Shown piece after piece: positions 61,422-64,000 of a stretch of DNA of 64,000 nt (positions within the stretch are counted from its first letter, which is position 1; every line of letters begins with the position of its first letter). Source of the DNA: Oceanobacillus sp. J11TS1 (GTDB lineage Bacteria; Bacillota; Bacilli; Bacillales; Amphibacillaceae); NCBI RefSeq assembly GCF_018333215.1, contig NZ_BORO01000010.1:62001-126000 (forward strand), in the 5' to 3' direction. The notes beneath the pieces are model-generated. The model was not told the DNA's origin. It saw nothing but the letters and a program-made list of their open reading frames with translations, and searched no databases. The translations under genes were made by a program, and so were the position numbers.

Positions 61422-61604
61422 AGCGAACGGTATCAGACTATATACAACATCGGTTGATAGGTGTAAAAGTGCTAACCCAAAAATTGAACTCATAAAAAAC
61501 ATTTTATTTCTTAAAAATACCTACCAAACCGCCGGAAACAACAGGTGCTAACCTCCTTAGTAATCCATGTTCACTTCAGGTTAGCACCAATCCAATAAAT
61601 TGAT
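61422..61604 (-). promoter_or_regulatory. CRISPR leader with inverted GGTGCTAACCT sites
   Basis: The 183 bases between cas2 and the first repeat form the AT-rich leader, expected to hold the array promoter and the integration signal. GGTGCTAACCT (61544-61554) and AGGTTAGCACC (61578-61588) are an 11-bp perfect inverted repeat with a 23-base loop; a third GTGCTAACC lies at 61469-61477. These may serve as terminator of the cas operon, as IHF-independent leader anchoring motifs or as a regulator site. Confidence 0.6.
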
Positions 61605-61895
61605 TTAGAAAATCAAAGGGCCTTCTAAATCTAAAGACTCCTTTATGCCAAAATGTTCTACTTTAGAATGGTGATTATCACCTAAACGATAAAATCGAAT
61701 ACTATCCTTATCGGTGTCGATTATACTAAGTATTTCATTTTTTAAAACAGTATATTGTGTAGAGTTGACAATGCACTCAAACACAGAATTTTGTACCCGT
61801 TGACCGTAATTTTGGCAAGTCTTTGCTACCTTACGAAGGCGTTTTTGTCCGCCAATACTTGAAGTACTGACATCATAAGTAACTATAATTAACAT
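61605..61895 (-). CDS. cas2: CRISPR-associated endonuclease Cas2
   Basis: 96 residues, ferredoxin-like fold. MLIIVTYDVSTSS with D8, then GGQKRLRKVAKTCQNYGQRV and VQNSVFECIV, and NHHSKVEHFG at the C-terminus are typical of type I-C Cas2. I start at ATG 61895; the frame extends 12 codons further into cas1 but GTAGGTG precedes 61895. Lies 7 bases after the cas1 stop. With Cas1 it inserts new spacers at the leader end. Its partner gene is frameshifted here. Confidence 0.92.
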   Translation of the reverse strand: MLIIVTYDVSTSSIGGQKRLRKVAKTCQNYGQRVQNSVFECIVNSTQYTVLKNEILSIIDTDKDSIRFYRLGDNHHSKVEHFGIKESLDLEGPLIF

Positions 61896-61902
61896 ACTAC
61901 AC

Positions 61903-62932
61903 CTACTTCCATAAAAATGGAGGGTATTCATCTAAATCTCCGCGTAAAAATCTTGCTAGAAGTAATGCTTGTGCATAGGGAACAAGCCCCCAGGAAATCG
62001 TCTCTCCTAGAAAAGGATGTTTTAGGGATTCTTGCTTTTTTTTCTGCCATTTTTGTAAAAAATTCTTCCTGGCCTCATCTGTTAAAATCACACTTCCATT
62101 TTCTTTTTCGATGAAATCTTTTGCAGTTACTTCTTTCCGATTAATCATGGAAATAACAAATCTATCAGCGACGATTCCTCGCAATTCTTCCATCATATCT
62201 AGTGCTAAAGAAACTCTTCCTGGTCTATCCTGATGCATAAAACCGACATATGCGTCAAGACCTACTGTTTCTAAAGCGGCAGCAGTATCATTGGCGAGTA
62301 ATGTATAAGCAAAAGATAATAATGCATTTATTTTATCCTTTGGTGGTCTTCGAGATCTTGAATAAAAATAAAAATCCGCCTGCTGCTGTAAAATCATTAC
62401 GTTGAAGCCCTGGTTATAGTAAGTGGCAGCTTGTCCTTCCAGACCTCTTAGTCTCTCAAGGTCACTGCAGCGATGGATCTCTTTTATTTTTCTGGAAAGT
62501 TTAGCAGAGATGTCATTTATTTTGTCTTCATCAATACGAAGAGGGTAGTTTCTTTTAGCTCTTTCCAACATCCACTTTTGATTAAATAACTTACCAATGA
62601 TAAAATTTCTAGATATGAGCGCAGAAGTTCCCATCATCAGAAATATGATATTGTCTTTTTCGTAAATGTACATTTCCTCTGCTCATCCCAGTAACTCTAG
62701 CTAAAAACCTTCCGTTCATTGTAAGAAAAATCATACTGATGTTATTATCTGCACAGTATCCCATTAATGCAGGGCTCGCTCCGATGTATCCGAAGCTCAC
62801 AATACTTTCTAAATTATGCAAAGGCACTCTGCCAAGCTTTTCTTTTTCTTGGTTTAAGACGATATTATCGCCATCTAAGGATAAATAGATTTTTGGTTGA
62901 GTCACAAACAAGGTATTTAATAATTTTCTCAT
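61903..62932 (-). pseudogene. cas1: Cas1 integrase, split by a frameshift
   Basis: N-terminal part (62932 to about 62635): MRKLLNTLFVTQPKIYLSLD, then LENIESIVSFGYIG-like (LHNLESIVSFGYIGASPALM) and RGNVHLRKRQYHISDDG, where the frame breaks. C-terminal part (to 61903): TSALISRNFIIGKLFNQKW, catalytic E in LRGLEGQAA, H in VGFMHQDRPGRVSLALDMME, all in the other frame. Both parts together equal a normal Cas1c of about 343 residues. The junction GATGATGGGAACTTCTGCG would read on correctly as DDGKTSAL if two A were restored. So a 2-base loss in an A-run separates the halves. Start overlaps the cas4 stop (ATGA). Either real inactivation of spacer acquisition or a sequencing error. Confidence 0.88.
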
Positions 62933-63573
62933 CCATACAAATTCCTTTCCAGGTACTGTTGGACAGTAATTTTATTCATTAAACTAGGCAGGCATATATT
63001 TTTCAAAGAACAGCTTTGACAGTGGGGTCCTGTCTTTACTTTTGGTGTATGCTTTTTCCGATAGTAATGATGCATTTCATCGGTTAATTCTTTAACATAT
63101 TTCTTTAACTCCTCACTAATATTAACTTCCACTCTTTTTCTTATTTCATGGTAGTAGAAATAACCTTTATCGATATCAGTCAGATGCATCTCTTCCAGAC
63201 AAATAGCCTGGGCAACTAATTGAACAATATCTTCTTTTCCTTTTTTCGGTTTTCCTCTCTTATATTCAATAGGGAAAGCCTTGTATTTACCAGCGTGTCC
63301 AACAATATCTACACCGTTCTCGTCCTCTATAAATTCAACCACATCACAGATGCCAGTGACTTTTAATTCTTGAGAGTGTATTGGCATGGCACGTACGATA
63401 ATTTTATTTCCACGTTTTTCTTTTATAGAAGGGGTATCTGCTTTTTTATGAAGATAATTCCCTTCCACCGTTTTAACATTTTCTTCCCATTGCTGTTCAA
63501 TATGAATTAGGGCCCATTGTCTTTTGCAAAACTGAAAGTGCTGAAGTCCGGACAAAAGAAGGTAATCTTCCAT
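62929..63573 (-). CDS. cas4: CRISPR-associated exonuclease Cas4
   Basis: 214 residues. Fe-S cluster cysteines C16 (FQFCKRQW) and C185, C188, C194 (CQSCSLKNIC). RecB-type nuclease residues D77 (GICDVVEF) and E103-x-K105 (PIEYKRGK), and Q118 in the following helix. All key residues are intact. Starts at ATG 63573, overlapping the cas7 stop by one base or so; the upstream extension of the frame has no ribosome site. In type I-C it trims prespacers and selects the PAM with Cas1-Cas2. Confidence 0.93.
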   Translation of the reverse strand: MEDYLLLSGLQHFQFCKRQWALIHIEQQWEENVKTVEGNYLHKKADTPSIKEKRGNKIIVRAMPIHSQELKVTGICDVVEFIEDENGVDIVGHAGKYKAFPIEYKRGKPKKGKEDIVQLVAQAICLEEMHLTDIDKGYFYYHEIRKRVEVNISEELKKYVKELTDEMHHYYRKKHTPKVKTGPHCQSCSLKNICLPSLMNKITVQQYLERNLYG

Positions 63574-63574
63574 A

Positions 63575-64000
63575 TTATTGCCCTGTAATGATTTCCGGTT
63601 CCAGACCGTCCAAGTCATTTAATGTAATTGTGTAATCATCATAAGACTTAGGATCGTCTTTATCAGCTTTAATTGACAAGGAGCGATGAACTTTAGCGGA
63701 AGAATATTGTCCTAATTTGGAACTGTGCTCCCACCAATATACGGTGTTCACTTCCATACTGCCATCTGGTCTTGCGGAAGAACTGTCATTTTCAAAAAGA
63801 GTGACAAGAGCTTGTTTTATTTTTTCAGCATCATCAAAAGTAAATCCTGTTTTCTCTGCCAGCTGTGTATTAATACTTCCTTTAAAAACATATAAACCGT
63901 GGTTAATCCAATGTTTCATTCCCATTGTATCGGAGCTTCTTTTATCTCCAGTAACCGAATTGACACTCTTGGTGATTTGTGTGCTTACAATATCAATTGG
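63575..64000 (-). CDS. cas7: Type I-C Cascade backbone protein Cas7 (Csd2), C-terminal part only
   Basis: The last 141 codons lie in the window; the gene continues past the right edge. Reading on the minus strand from the edge: IDIVSTQITKSVNSVTGDKR, DTMGMKHWINHGLYVFKGSI, FTFDDAEKIKQALVTLFEND, MEVNTVYWWEHSSKLGQYSS and LNDLDGLEPEIITGQ. The W-W-EH-x4-G pattern and the GLYxxxG strand are characteristic of Csd2/Csh2-type Cas7. It binds crRNA along the spacer. An ATG at 63925 is internal and not the start. cas3, cas5 and cas8c are expected further right. Confidence 0.92.
   Translation of the reverse strand, partial: PIDIVSTQITKSVNSVTGDKRSSDTMGMKHWINHGLYVFKGSINTQLAEKTGFTFDDAEKIKQALVTLFENDSSSARPDGSMEVNTVYWWEHSSKLGQYSSAKVHRSLSIKADKDDPKSYDDYTITLNDLDGLEPEIITGQ

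Overview
The window looks like a chromosomal segment of a low-GC, endospore-former-type Firmicute of the family Bacillaceae (the Oceanobacillus/Virgibacillus/Gracilibacillus group is my best guess). The grounds are AT-rich coding sequence, strong GGAGG ribosome binding sites with frequent TTG and GTG starts, B. subtilis-like gene sets (gucD, the yrrT-mccA-mccB block, VanZ, RpiR, sucrose PTS) and a type I-C CRISPR repeat of the Bacillus kind. No rRNA or tRNA gene was seen. The genus is an inference.

Layout. 1-5.9 kb: an IS3 transposase relic, an M14 carboxypeptidase, then a heavily decayed capsule locus (chain-length regulator, tyrosine kinase, PHP phosphatase and sugar-nucleotide epimerase relics) ending in one intact gene, UDP-glucose dehydrogenase, followed by a deleted IS1182 copy. 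6.4-15 kb: a complete oligopeptide/dipeptide ABC importer operon, a MITE-like element and a large secreted M14 peptidase with duplicated modules. 15-17.5 kb: VanZ-like protein, an unknown protein, an XRE regulator and an alcohol dehydrogenase relic. 17.6-27.5 kb: a catabolic operon with a TRAP transporter, short-chain dehydrogenase, ketoglutarate semialdehyde dehydrogenase, a split UxaA-type dehydratase (two large subunits and one SAF subunit) and two FAH-family enzymes. It reads as an oxidative sugar-acid pathway ending in 2-oxoglutarate and/or pyruvate.

27.8-48.2 kb is a defence-rich and relic-rich region: a frameshifted class II aldolase, a Gabija-like pair (OLD nuclease plus UvrD helicase), a scrap heap of IS21/IS66 pieces, a Hachiman pair (HamA-HamB), the methionine-to-cysteine genes mccB-mccA-methyltransferase on the minus strand, a truncated BglG-type regulator, a two-gene AAA ATPase plus possible PD-(D/E)xK nuclease unit that I cannot match to a named system, a membrane-anchored unknown protein and a RelA/SpoT-domain protein.

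48.8-58.2 kb is sugar metabolism: a LacI-regulated sucrose PTS and sucrose-6-phosphate hydrolase with three operator-like sites, a Cof-type HAD phosphatase, a glucose-family PTS paired with an adenylosuccinate-lyase-superfamily enzyme, and an RpiR regulator. 58.9-64 kb is a type I-C CRISPR array of 38 repeats, with cas2, a frameshifted cas1, cas4 and the C-terminal part of cas7 on the minus strand; the remaining effector genes lie beyond the right edge.

The strongest candidates for something undescribed are the ATPase-nuclease pair at 43.5-45.7 kb, the RelA/SpoT neighbourhood at 46.2-48.1 kb and the PTS-lyase operon at 54.4-57.3 kb.
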